Origin: Ipomoea triloba
Lineage: Eukaryota; Streptophyta; Magnoliopsida; Solanales; Convolvulaceae
DNA length: 64,000 bases
Assembly: GCF_003576645.1 (NCBI RefSeq)
Contig: NC_044927.1
Span: 10,253,997-10,317,996 of the forward strand
Reading direction: 5' to 3'
Both the position numbers and the translations under genes were made by a program. The notes below the pieces were generated by a model. It saw only the letters and a program-made list of their open reading frames with translations. It searched no databases and was not told where the DNA came from. This document shows, piece by piece, positions 46,415 through 59,830 of the stretch; position 1 is the first letter of the stretch; every line of letters begins with the position of its first letter.

Positions 46415-47480
46415 ATGCATGTGCAAAAAATGGAGTACGGGAGCTGAAGGAGTTGAGAAGAAGCCATACAAAGGGGTCGCATGATGAAGTGGGTGGCTAA
46501 GATTTGTGAGTAAGTTTAAAACACAAAACTCTGGTGACCCCACTACTCGAGCCTACGACATGGCCTTGTATTACACGCGTCTCCTGTGACAAAGTTCAGC
46601 CTACAACATGGCCCTGTATTACACGCGTCTCCCGTGACGAAGTTCAACCAACACAGCTAACACCCGCCAAATGAGATTTAAAATTGAGTAGTTGAAGTTG
46701 TATACAGTGTAGGGATGGCAATTTCAACCCGCCCCGCGGATATCCACTCGAATCCACCCCGCATGGGTCGGGTTTTTTTTTTTGGGGCGGTAGTTGGTCG
46801 GGTGGGTCTTAAAAATGTAAACCCGGGGTAGGTCGGGTTGGATTCAGGTTTTATGTACAAAACCCGCCTAGCACCCCACCCGACCCACCATGTGTGCATA
46901 CATATATATAATAGTAAAATAAGTAGTACTAGTATATAATTAATTATAAATGTTTCACTAACTTTAGGTAACTTTTTACTATTTTTATATCTAAACAACT
47001 AAATTTATTTTTAAAAATTAACAATTTAGTTATTATATTATAATATTTCTATTATTTTATGTTTTAGTATAACTAATGAATTTTGTTGTTATTTTCAAAA
47101 AAGAAAAATGAATTTTGTTGTTTAATTATGTATAAGTAATTTTGATATTATTTTTTGAAAAAATAATAAGTTTAAGTGGTGGGTACCCTAGTGGGCACCC
47201 GCACCCCGTGGGGATGGGGGTGGGTGGAGAAAATGAAAGGTGGGTCGGGTGATGGATGTAGCCCTCCCCGATCCACACCCGACCCATTGTCATCCCTAAT
47301 CCAGTGTGGGTGCACTACATACTGGGCTTTACGTCTTTATATATATGGTCCACTAAGATGAGAATCAACGTGATTGATTGTAAGTTATATATATGGTCCA
47401 CCAAGATGAGAATCAACATGATTGATTATAAGTTAGATGTTTATGTTACATCTGAGTTAAATAAGTATCCACTTGGATAA
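46415..47480 (+). pseudogene. ERF pseudogene, broken and transposon-interrupted
   Basis: It aligns with the intact ERF at 43285: the start region, then ccatacaaaggggtcgcatg, gaagtgggtggctaagattt, ctcgagcctacgacatggcc (AP2 core). The AP2 part has many frame changes and an internal duplication of a ~45-bp block ending ttacacgcgtctcc.gtgac. A hAT-type element splits it at 46710-47298. Beyond it are two diverged copies of the 42-nt repeat (tggtccactaagatgagaat) and one copy of the EAR repeat, encoding DVYVTSELNKYPLG before TAA. The EAR motif is damaged (SELNKYP). It cannot encode the protein. Confidence 0.88.
46710..47298. mobile_element. hAT-type non-autonomous element in the ERF pseudogene
   Basis: The termini tagggatggcaattt and the complement of attgtcatcccta are inverted repeats. 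The flanking 8-bp duplication has one mismatch (atacagtg at 46702-46709, atccagtg at 47299-47306). G/C-rich gggtcgggt arms surround an AT-rich core. Confidence 0.85.
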
Positions 47481-48059
47481 TAAATGATACTAGAATTGTC
47501 CAACAAGATTTATTGATACATTTTTGTATATAAATAAAACTTTATAAATTAAAAACACTTTCAAGATCGAGCGAGTAGGGTTAGTTTCTTGTCTCTTGTT
47601 CCGTTTCAGTTAGAGTTTGCTTAGTACTTAGTTGATTATATGGATAATGCATTAAGACCTATTAATCTATGGCAGGCTATCTATTAAAGTAAATTTTTGT
47701 TTTTTGTTTTGATTTGTTTGGAAAGGTAATTCTGAAAGGTAAGTTAGTGCAAAATAAGTGCAAGTACGCACATACCTGATTATAAGTGGTATATTTAGCT
47801 GAACATGTTGTTACGAATTTTCAAGAGACCACAGTACATAGGGCTTAGGTTGATTCTATCACCTAATATTGTGGGCCCACATCATAACATATACTTAAGA
47901 ATTTTGTAGCCTCCAAACACCGTTATAATTATCAATCATTATAATGTTATTTTAATTAGTACGCATAATAAAGCGCATGTGGGGTATCACCGCCGTCTCA
48001 TTAAGAATATGAATTTACAAATATCGCACGATATATAATATATAATTTAAAAACCAGAT
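47481..48059. other. Intergenic, ERF-flank-like
   Basis: AT-rich. The words ttttgttttgatttgtttgga..ggtaa...gaaagataagttagtgca (47700-47760) also occur at 41410-41465, after the first ERF remnant. This is further evidence for duplicated ERF units. Confidence 0.5.
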
Positions 48060-49515
48060 AAGCAATGCATATCTAGTCAGTTTTGGTTAAGTGACATTGC
48101 TGATGAAATCATCCTTTCTATTACTTCATTTATTATTTTCCCTTTTTTCATCTTTAATTTATGTTTGTTCGTAGTTCGCTTTTAATTTTAAAGGGTAACC
48201 TGCATTGCGTTTTTATTATTAATTAATAGAAGAAAAGGCTAAGAGAGTAACAAACATATATGCCACTTATGTCAATAGCAAAAAAAAAAAGACATATATG
48301 CCACTTATGTCAATGCATATCTAGTCTTCTCTAGTTTTGGTTAAGTGACATTGCTGATGAAATCATCCTTTCTATTACTTCATTTATTATTTTCCCTTTT
48401 TTCATCTTTAATTTATGTTTGTTCGTAGTTCGCTTTTAATTTTAAAGGGTAACCTGCATTGCGTTTTTATTATTAATTAATAGAAGAAGGGTAACCTGCA
48501 TTGCGTTTTTATTATTAATTAATAGAAGAAAAGGCTAAGAGAGTAACAAACATATATGCCACTTATGTCAATAGCAAAAAAAAAATGACATATATGCCAC
48601 TTATGTCAATGCATATCTAGTCTTCTCTGACATATATGCCACTTATGTCAATGCATATCTAGTCTTCTCTAGTTTTGGTTAAGTGACATTGCTGATGAAA
48701 TCATCCTTTCTAAGTTTTGGTTAAGTGACATTGCTGATGAAATCATCCTTTCTATTACTTCATTTATTATTTTCCCTTTTTTCATCTTTAATTTATGTTT
48801 GTTCTTTATTATTTTCCCTTTTTTCATCTTTAATTTATGTTTGTTCGTAGTTCGCTTTTAATTTTAAAGGGTAACCTGCATTGCGTTTTTATTATTAATT
48901 AATAGAAGAAGGGTAACCTGCATTGCGTTTTTATTATTAATTAATAGAAGAAAAGGCTAAGAGAGTAACAAACATATATGCCACTTATGTCAATAGCAAA
49001 AAAAAAATGACATATATGCCACTTATGTCAATGCATATCTAGTCTTCTCTAGTTTTGGTTAAGTGACATTGCTGATGAAATCATCCTTTCTATTACTTCA
49101 TTTATTATTTTCCCTTTTTTCATCTTTAATTTATGTTTGTTCGTAGTTCGCTTTTAATTTTAAAGGGTAACCTGCATTGCGTTTTTATTATTAATTATTA
49201 ATAGAAGAAAAGGCTAAGAGAGTAACAAACATATATGCCACTTATGTCAATAGCAAAAAAAAAAAGACATATATGCCACTTATGTCAATGCATATCTAGT
49301 CTTCTCTAGTTTTGGTTAAGTGACATTGCTGATGAAATCATCCTTTCTATTACTTCATTTTTTATTTTCCCTTTTTCATCTTTAATTTATGTTTGTTCGT
49401 AGTTCACTTTTAATTTCAAAGGGAGTAACCTGCATTGCGTTTTTATTATTAATTAATAGAAGAAAAGGCTAAGAGAGTAACAAACATATATGCCACTTAT
49501 GTCAATGGCAAAAAA
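48060..49515. repeat. Nested tandem duplications, ~257-bp basic unit
   Basis: The basic unit contains gccacttatgtcaatagcaa, tctagttttggttaagtgac, gatgaaatcatcctttctat, tttatgtttgttcgtagttc and gggtaacctgcattgcgttt. The word gccacttatgtcaatagc recurs at about 48263, 48558, 48981 and 49238 (spacings 295, 423 and 257). Within the longer units, short overlapping segments of 40-60 bp are themselves duplicated head to tail. Copies are nearly identical. Confidence 0.9.
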
Positions 49516-52500
49516 AATGATTAAGAAACTAAGCAGGTATAATAATATTACTTCAGTTCATATAAAACTATACCATTTTTATCCTTACAATATACCTCTA
49601 CACATAACACATCACATATGATAACCTCAATCACATGAAAAAAAAAAAAAAACTATGTTCTTATTTCCATCTTGTTGGTTTCGGGACCTTTGGTCAATCA
49701 CTCCGCAGACCGACATAACCAATTGAATGAAAATAAAATGTAAAAAAATAAACAAAGACAAATATTTTGACGCACGAAAACCCAACGGCAAAATTCGTGC
49801 CAAACAAGAAATTCACTAGTTTTTTATAACTAGTAAAAAAAGATGAGAGTGGACTACGGATACTCTAATACCTTGGGTACATGAAAGAAAAAATGGCAAA
49901 CCAGAGATCAGACAATTGGCAAATAGCACATGCATACATGGATTATATACTATAAGCAATGCTATATTAAATGCCTTAAGTAATTAAGGTACAAAGTAGC
50001 CATCTTACTAGACAATGTAAATAAAGAAAAATAAAGAAAAATTCACTTTATTCACAACAGGGTGCCAAAATAACCCAATTTAGATTAAAAAAAAAAAAAA
50101 CAAAAAAACAAATGCGGCAAATAATGATAAGGAACCCAAAGCTCCATCAAGAAGAATCAAGAATTCACCTTAAATTTAAGACAAAATATGTCAAAATAAC
50201 CCAATTCACTACATCTGGAACAATTAATGATCAAAGCTCACAAGACTAGATCAGAAAAAATCCATAACAATTCACCTTATATTAAAACAGAGTAAGCAAT
50301 TAAATATCCAAAAATGAAATACTTAATTATCAAAAAGCACAAAAGCCCCACAAAAAAGAATGGATATGGATTCACATCATATTTTAACGCACTATCAATA
50401 TAACCAAATTCACTTTATACAAATACATATTAAAAAAAACAACAAAGGGAATCCAAAACCCCCCTAATAATTACTAGGAATAAACAATAAACAAAACACT
50501 AGAAATCAACACTTCCTCAACAGAGAGACAAAACCCATACGAATAAACAATAAAAAGAACACTAGAAATCAACAACACTTCCACAACAGCGACAAAACCC
50601 ATACACAAAAAGATATACAATTGAAACCAACAGTATTTAGTAAAAGAACTCAAGAAAACAAAATCTTGAATTCAAAAGACTTACTACAAAAAATCACTTT
50701 AAAAAAATAAAAACAATTCAAAACACTTAAAAATGCTGAACAGAATTTCAAAAACTAAAAAGAACACCTAAATAACATCATTTCAAGAACTAAAAAGAAT
50801 ACTTAAAAATGCTGAAAATCATTTCAAAAATTAGAAACAATTGAAACCACTGAAAACCATACACAATTCACTACAATAACTGGGGTGTGTCAAAATAAAC
50901 CCAATTCAGTATATCAAAAACAAATAGAACAAATAATGATTAAAGAACTCAAAGCCCCAACAAGAAGAATCAATAAGAATTCACCGTAGAATGTGTCAAA
51001 ATAACCCAATATACTACATCAAAAATAACTGAAGTTAATAACAGATCACACAGACCTCAATCAATCAGGAAGGAATCCATACAGTTCCCCTTATGTTACA
51101 GCACAATTTGTCAAAATAAAACAATTAAATATATCCAAAAATAAAAGATATTCAAAGCACACAAGGCCTTACCAAAAAATTCTATACTGTCAAAACAACT
51201 CCATTCACTATATTAAATATTTGAAAATAAATAAATAAATAAAGGAACTCCATAACCCACAAAAAAATTACTACGAATTAACAAAACCCTATAAATCAAT
51301 ACCACAAACAAAACCCATACACTAAAAGATACACAATTGAATTTACCAAACAATATTTAGGGAAAGCCCAAAAAAACAAAATCAAGAATTCATAGGTCCA
51401 ACAATCGTTACAGTTCATTTGAACTAAAATACTTGAAAAGAAGATAAATTTATATTTAAAAAAAAAAAACAAAAACAATAAAGTATACATGATAACAGTG
51501 AACCACTTCAAATAACTAAAAGTCATTATCATTTCAAAAGTAAAAATTACACTTAAAACCACCAAAAGTCAAATAATGAACAAATATCCCAATTCAATAT
51601 ATATATATATCAAAAACAAATTGAACAAATAATGATAAAAGAACACAACCCATTATACAGAATCAATAAGAATCTACCTTAATCAAGCACACAGGCCTCA
51701 ATCAAGAATTCACCTTTTAAGTTACAGCAGAATGTGTCAAACTAACCAAATTCAATACATCAAAAAACAACTTTTCAAAGCACACAGGCCTCGATCAAGA
51801 AGAATCCATAACAATTCATCTTTCATAACTATTCAACTTGTATCCAAAAATGAAACACTTAAGATCAAAACACACAAACCCCACCAAAAACGATGAATAA
51901 CGAATTACCTATTGAAAGCAGACAGTGAAAATATTACCAAATCAACTAAGGAACTCCAAAACCACAAATAATTACAACAAATTATCAGAACCCTCTATAA
52001 ATTATTACTGATTCAGGAACTCAAAAACCCACAAATAATTACTACAAATTATCCCTCTATAAATAAATAGAGCCAGAGACAAAAACCCATACACAAAAAA
52101 GATATACAAATGAATTACGAACAGTATTTAGTAAATAGTAAAACATAAATACAAAAAAAAAAAAAGAACAGAATTTTTGAATTCAAAATGATGAATAACG
52201 AATTGAAAGCAGACTGTCAAAATATTACCGACTGACACAGGAACTCAAAAACCCACGAACAGTTAACACAAATTATCAGAACACTATATCCTTATATTGA
52301 AAGCAGACTGTCAATTACCCGATTGACTCAGGAACTCCGAAACCCACAAATAATTAAATACGAAATATCAGAACCTTATATAAATCAACACTGCCAGAGA
52401 CAAAATCCATACACAAAAAAGATATACAATTGAATTACAAACAGAATTTAGTAAAACAAAAATCCAAAAACAAAAACATAATTTTTGAATTCAAAACCCA
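49516..52500. repeat. Long A-rich tract with diverged repeats
   Basis: The plus strand is strongly A-rich and G-poor (so the minus strand is T-rich) for 2.5 kb, with no open gene. Words such as acccatacacaaaaagata, tatacaattgaa and gtatttagtaaa recur near 50600, 51320, 52090 and 52400. Likewise tgtcaaaataacccaattca recurs at 50060, 50190, 50890 and 50995. A T-rich minus strand is what a long plant intron would look like. Confidence 0.55.
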
Positions 52501-52643
52501 CTACAAAGTATAACGCTCCGTTCGAAATGATCAAGAATATATATATATTATTATATATATAAAGAGGGAGGGGTGTGTAGCAATAATGGAGTAGAAGGCT
52601 GACAGAAAGAACAGGAAAGAAAGAAAGAGCAGTAGAGGGAACC

Positions 52644-52664
52644 TGAAGAGAATAATAAGCCATC
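52644..52664 (-). CDS. Possible first coding exon before the T-rich tract
   Basis: On the minus strand ATG GCT TAT TAT TCT CTT CAG (MAYYSLQ) is followed directly by GT. It is preceded by a GC-rich, leader-like stretch and followed by the 2.5-kb T-rich region. This could be the first exon of a gene whose remainder is not visible. No downstream exon is recognisable, so support is weak. Confidence 0.2.
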
Positions 52665-52818
52665 GTCGTCGCGGGGTAGGGGAGGGGGGGATTACGAGAC
52701 AGTAATTCCAAAAATATTATAACTGTGGAACCGAGCCATTTCCGGCTCCGCGTATGCGAGAGCCAGTTAGGCTGGTTCCCTGTTCGCCCATCAAAGGATG
52801 GAGCTTTGTGTTTATTTT

Positions 52819-52892
52819 GGAGCCTTGAGGCCCCTTTTATAGGAGCCTCAAGGCTCCCATGCCACTTTTCCCACCGATGTGGGAAAAGTGGC
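52819..52892. repeat. Two adjacent perfect hairpins
   Basis: ggagccttgagg (52819) pairs with cctcaaggctcc (52846-52857). Three bases later gccacttttcccac pairs with gtgggaaaagtggc (52861-52892) around a 4-nt loop. Both stems are perfect, 12 and 14 bp. Confidence 0.9.
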
Positions 52893-52900
52893 AAAACTAA

Positions 52901-53447
52901 GGCCATGTTTGGTTCGCAGGAAGTACTTTTTCACGGGATTTTGTTTTCCAGTGCTGCTGGGAAGAAAAGTTCGTTTGTCAAGACCATTTTACCCTTGTTG
53001 TTTTCTTCTTCCTCCCCCTTTCTTCTGATTCTTCTCGCTGATGGACCTCCGCTCACTGCCTCATCCTCTGCCGCCGCGAGTCCACTTCCTGCGTCGCCGC
53101 CGCCTCTCATCTATTTCGCAAATTAAAGAGAGGAAAAAACAAACATGGATGAAAAAAAAAAAATTAACCAACCTGAGTCAAGGTTGCCTTCTCTGAGCTC
53201 TTCGATCCTGCCAAAAAAAATAACCGCCTCTGCGCTCTGCTGATTGCTTCGACAGTTCAACCACACAGACGGCGCTGCTCATCTGCTGCTTTGAGAACAT
53301 TGATGAATGAAGAAGGAACAAAACCTAATTTTATTATCATTGTTATTGGGCCTCAAAATTGAATTAATAATAATAGGAGTTTTTTTTTTGGAAATATAAT
53401 AATAGGAGTTGTGGGCTCTAGTTTACTGGTTTAGCTTTTAGATATTT

Positions 53448-53490
<43 letters not shown>

Positions 53491-53676
53491 GGGGCATTTA
53501 GGTCTTTATACACATCATTCCTTATAATTCTAAATCCAACCAAACAACAGAATTTATTTTCCCAGCAACTTCTTTTCCACCAACCAAACAATATAATTTA
53601 TCTTCCTGATAACTACTTTTCTACGAAATTTCACTTCCACTTCCCTTCAAATATTTTCCGCGAACCAAATGTGGCC
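52901..53676. mobile_element. Harbinger-like non-autonomous transposon, copy 2
   Basis: The ends ggccatgtttggttcgc and the complement of gcgaaccaaatgtggcc are inverted repeats. The body shares ttccaccaaccaaacaa, taatttatcttcctg and ttccacttcccttcaaatat with copy 1 (38027). Flanks are TAA and TTA, so the 3-bp duplication is not exact. A (TAA)n run lies at 53454-53490. Confidence 0.75.
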
Positions 53677-53754
53677 TTATTTGATTATAACTTTACAAAA
53701 TTAATGAAAAAGGGTGTAATAAACTCCTGAACTTTACTCAAAAAGCCAATTAGA

Positions 53755-54175
53755 TCCTTAAATTTTTAAAAGTTACAATTAAGCCATAAACATATTATTT
53801 TGAAGGCATTGAAACCTAGAAATTTGTTGGTAACCTGTAATTATTAAAGGTTACCTAGGATTTTGGCAACCCCCCACCATTTTCCAGCCACAATCACTGG
53901 CGACCAGGCCAGTTGGTTGCCTTCTCCGACGATGGAGAATGCAGACCAACTGGTCGCCATCTCCTTCACTAGAGGAGGCGACTAGTTTGGTCGCCACCTC
54001 CGAATGCAACCAGCGACCAGACGGCCAGTCGCCGGTGATTGTGGCCGAAAAATGATGGAAAGGTCGTCGGAACCCTAGGTAATATGTAATTACAAGTTAT
54101 CAATCGGTTTTTGAGCTTCAATGATTCAAAATAGCATGTTTATGGGTTTAATTATTGTAACTATCAATGGCTTAA
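53755..54175. mobile_element. Foldback element upstream of peroxidase 2's 3' end
   Basis: About 100 bp at each end are inverted copies, sharing attaagccataaacat, attttgaa..cattgaa, gtaattat and ttacctagg. The GC-richer centre contains repeated ctggtcgcc/ggcgacca words. No coding domain and no clear target duplication. Confidence 0.65.
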
Positions 54176-54398
54176 TATCCCCATGCCTATCAAATATACT
54201 AACAAAAAGTAAAAACCACTAGAATTGAAGAAAAAAAATCAACTTTATTTGGGATGCATGTGATCTGTTCTACATTTGTATATTTTCATTGAAACAATTA
54301 AGCCTCAAAAATGGTAAAAGGAAAAAGAAAATAAATGAATTAACCAAGTACATACAAAAATAATTGTGTAATCTTTTAACAAGAAAAGAAAGAATTGT

Positions 54399-55612
<1,214 letters not shown>

Positions 55613-55699
55613 TTCGATCTGTGAATTGCTTAGCTTGCTTAGAATGTGTTTTGAGTTTTTGTGAAGAGAGCTAAAATAAAGGATGTATTTATAGGGCAC

Positions 55700-56055
55700 A
55701 AGTTAAAAATAAGACTTAGGCAACAAAGAATAGGTCGTTGTTTGAAAATTGAAAATATAATATATGGAAATTAATTTACATACGAAACATAATCCCTATG
55801 TATATTGAACTATTCTGGCCTTCTGGTACAAACCAGGTCTTGAAAATTACACAATACTAATTAATATGCATGATAAATGATTATTTGACTTCCGGAGACC
55901 GGAATACCTTGCCAATAATTTAATCACATCAACTCTTTTTCAACCGTTTAATTATATAGCAAATAATAGCCAAATATTAATGAGTGATTTTTGTATGAGA
56001 ACATATTATTAAACAAATAAATTAAAGAATGATGACATCACATGCTAGAAATATT

Positions 56056-56095
<40 letters not shown>

Positions 56096-57114
56096 AAACT
56101 AATTTGAAATGGGCAAATGAGCATGTCATCGAGCAACATATCTTTTTTTTAAAAATTAAAATAAAATAAATGAAAGTTATATACTAATTAAGCATAGTCG
56201 TACAGTGACCAGTTCAAGGCACTGAAGGCAGTGCAGCTAGCGTAGCACTCGCTTTTCATTTTCTAGCGGAAACTGTCAAATAGTCAATATATTTCCGTAA
56301 CAAGCAAGAGGTAGTCAATAATTCGTAATAAATTATACGGCAAGTATAATTAAAGAAAAGTTTGAGAAACGAGGACAACTACTCTCCAGTTAAGTCCGTC
56401 CAATGATTTATTTGATATTACAAAATTTTAAATTTTACTTTTTGTAAAAGTTGTCTATTAACATTCTAAGTTTGAGTTAGTCACTTATATATGGACGACG
56501 AGTTAATGTCATATGAGATCCTGCGAGTATAGTGGTTTTTTCACATTTAGTCTGAACTTTCAAATTGACCATCAGTGGTCCTTCGACTTTTAAATTGTTG
56601 TCATCGGTGATCAAAGTTAACCATCTATGACCATTCAATTTTCAAAATATAACCAACTGTGGTCCTCCTAGAGCGAGCATAGTTGGTTAAAATTTAAAAA
56701 TTGAAAGATCATGGATAGTTAAACGTGGTAAAACCACTATACTCAGAGGAACTCATATGGTATTAACTTTATGAACAATTTAGATTAGTTTATCTTCTTA
56801 TAGTATTTCACTGAAGAGGATCGCACAACAAACTTTACCTAGAGTGCAACATCGAATAGCGGTTGCGAACTTTTCTATAAATTCTATAAATCAAAGAAAA
56901 GTATGAGATTTCGTCCAGCAAGATAGCTAAATTAACCATGTCAAATATATATAATAATTAATTTGAATGAAAATGAAGTGTTAAAAAGTAAATTAAAAGA
57001 TTCAATTAGGGTTTTTTTGGAAATTTGAAAAATGACTATCGGAAGTCATTTTTTGAATTTCTAGTGTTTGACTACTCAAAAAAATAAAGTGAAAGAAAAA
57101 TATTAATTCTAGTT
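55700..57114. other. Intergenic with a foldback element
   Basis: There is no gene. A palindromic (AAT)n/(ATT)n run lies at 56055-56096. A foldback element spans about 56495-56775: gttaatgtcatatgag, gagtatagtggtttt on the left and the complement on the right, with inner copies of aaccatctatgaccattcaa-type sequence. Confidence 0.55.
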
Positions 57115-58372
57115 ACCTGGGGGTGAATAGACTGTACAAATTTTGAAAATTATCAACAACGATTCGGTTGAAGGAGCTCCGAAAGTTTACTTCTTTGCTA
57201 CTTCAACGATTTGATAGTTTTACGCAGCAGAAATTATTTATACCCCTTAGTTTGTTTGTTTGGACGTAGTTTGTTCATTGAAAGATTAAGTTTGCGTGAA
57301 TGTTATGCAGTATGTAAAAGTTGTAATGGAGAGAGAGAGAGAGAGATTTTTTACAGTGGTTCGACCAGCTCAGCCTACTCCACTCTTCTCCGTAAACACT
57401 TAGGAAGTTTGCACTATTTCGTTAGTACAAAAGGACGTCCATGCCTTGAACTAACACAAAGTTTGGCCTTGAACTCCACAGGTTTTTCAACTCAATCGAG
57501 TTTACTCCACCTCTTTTTACTTCTACCGAGTAAAGATACCAAGGGGTTGAAGAAAAGGATTCTTCAATCTCCAACTAAGAGCTTGGCTTGTTGAATATGG
57601 ATATGAGCTTTCTTCACAGAACAAGACTCTTGAAACTGGATATGCATTTTGAACTTTCTCTCCCACTAATCTTGCATGATTGTTTGCATTTTCACGCTTT
57701 GAACACTCTAGAAATTTTTGAATAGACCAACACCTTCTTCAATCTTGAATGAAGGTATTTATATGCGTTTTATAAATGTGTCTGTTGGAGGGAAACCCAT
57801 TTAATTTCAAACGTCTATTAACCAAACGTCTATAATTAATCGGGAACGAGGCGAGGTAGGGAGGGGTATCCCCGTCCCCGATGGGGAATCACACATATTC
57901 TCCATCCCCATCTTCGTCCCCGTCCCCATTCCCCGAAAATTTTCCCCATCCTCGTTTTCGTCAGGGCGGGGATCGGGGATCGGGGATCCTCGTCGGGGAT
58001 GGGGCACATTGTCATCCCTAGGTAGATCATTCCACCATTCGACATTTACAACATTTCGATCTTGTGGTCTTCTACTCTTCGAATCTCCATCTCGAACTCT
58101 TCAAGTCTTCGACTCTTTGAGGTCTTCATCTTCAAGCTATTCGAAAGGTAACCATTCGAGTTACTATTCAAACTTGTTGAGATTATCCGAAATGTAACCT
58201 TTCAATTATCATTCATATTGTTTTGTTTATCCGAACTGTGGCATCTCAAGTTACCATTTAGACTATTCGAATTTGAGAAGAAATAACCTAAGTCTAAAAG
58301 ATAAAATAAATAGAGGACTAAAATTCTTAGCTTTTGGTATCATCAAAATCTAAATTAGAAATGTTCCTAAAA
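57115..58372 (-). repeat. Decayed SIRE-type Copia LTR
   Basis: It shares gggggtgaatagac, the downstream cgcagc.gaaat and, at its far end, ggtatcatcaaaa and atgttcctaa with the LTR at 2758-5059 in the same orientation. The TGTTGGTCCC-side terminus is missing. A fragment with a hAT-type terminus lies inside it. Confidence 0.7.
57838..58020. mobile_element. hAT-type element fragment
   Basis: A cggggat-rich segment ends in cattgtcatcccta, the terminus also seen at 47298. The left terminus is not intact. It is inserted in the decayed Copia LTR. Confidence 0.55.
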
Positions 58373-59366
58373 ATTTCTCCTTTTTGGTGATGTCAAAACC
58401 TATACCCAAATTATATGGCAGTTTTAAACTTTTTATTTATTTTTCCATTACAATTCAGCCATTAATTAGAGTTTGACAAATATTTCTAAGGTTAGCTCAA
58501 AGGAAGGCTCGTGACAAAAGTGGAAGACTAAAGATTAAACATGGCATGAAGATATTGTGCCTCAATTAGCATAGGAAAGTTATGTATATCATGATATATT
58601 ATTACCTTGTATAGTTAGTATAGTTTTGGTAGGTTAATTATTTTATGTATTAGTAAATTAGTATAAATAGGTCCATTGTATATGAAGAGGAACAACAAGA
58701 GAAATATATTGTTATTCTAGTCTTTTAATTCTTCTTCTTGGAGTCCTCACACGCTTCAAGTGTGAAAGTGGAGTTTGCCGTAACTCGAATACGGCTAGGA
58801 GCTAGAAGCCTGCTCGAAAGGTTTCTTTTGTTGCATATCGAATTTCTATACGTAACATTGGTGCGCGCTTTCATTGATTCTATTGGTGAGAGTATCCCCT
58901 ATCTTTTTCTTTTTCTTTTGATTTCTATTTTTTTTTATTTGGCAGCATCTGTTAGAAAATTCCAAAAGAAAAAGCCAAAAAAAAAAGCCAAAACAAAAAA
59001 AAAAGTGGAGAAATATACCTTGCATTTCAACACTCCTCATTCCTACCTTATCTTTTTACGGAGTATATATTTATTTATTTATTTTTATTGCATCCCATAG
59101 AAATCTTTAAAAAAAAAAAAAAAAAAAAAGAAGAAGAAGAGAGAGAGAGAAAAAAAATTTTGAAAACAAGAAGAAATCAGTGGAAAATCCATAAAAAAAA
59201 AAAACAAAAAACAGAGAAAAAAAAAGAGTGGAAAAATACGGCAAAAAAAAATTATTATGGAAAACATTACTCATAGGTGCTTATTGGTTTCTGTACACCA
59301 AGTATGGTATCCAATTGATGATTTTGTATTGTATGAGATCTTTTCTACAAAATGACCCGTACGATA

Positions 59367-59830
59367 TGATACTGTAAAATACAAACACCAAGAAAAACCG
59401 GAAAACACGATCTTTTATTAGCTCAAGGATCCAAACCCGGTTACAAGTCAAGAAGTGCTCAAAGTGCTCGGCAGGTCGGCAGTGGGCTTCCCTACTGTCC
59501 GAGCTCACTTTAAGTCTTAGTTTAGAAACAGCCTAAAAAGCCCCCCCTCTCCCCTCATAAATGCGCTATTTATAAGGGAGAGAAGTGCGGTTGCCGGACC
59601 TCCGGCATGGCGGGAACGTGGCGCGCATGCGCCCGCCTCACTCTTTGCCCAAGCGGGAAGGAGTACGTGGCAGTCCTTGGCACGCCGCGTCGTGAGCCTG
59701 TCGGGGGCACTGTTCGGCCCGTGACGGCCGAGCCCACGTCAACCTTCTGACCAACCGAGTCCCCGACCGCACAGCCTCCGACCGGGTCTGGAGTGCATCC
59801 GACCGGTTCAAGAGTATATTCACTATCACA
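59367..59830. mobile_element. Probable solo LTR inside the element
   Basis: This GC-rich block contrasts with its surroundings, starts tgatactgtaaaatac and ends attcactatcaca (TG...CA). It has TATA-like tatttataagg at 59569. Both ends resemble each other in inverted form (tgatactg, ctatcaca). A 5-bp duplication is not clean (cgata / atata), so the assignment is tentative. Confidence 0.45.

Noticed and set aside
51296..51565. Hydrophobic 89-residue minus-strand frame
   Set aside because: The T-rich strand gives Phe/Leu/Ile/Tyr-rich frames by composition alone.
59085..59276. Poly-Phe and poly-Lys frames on opposite strands
   Set aside because: Simple A-rich tract inside the retrotransposon.
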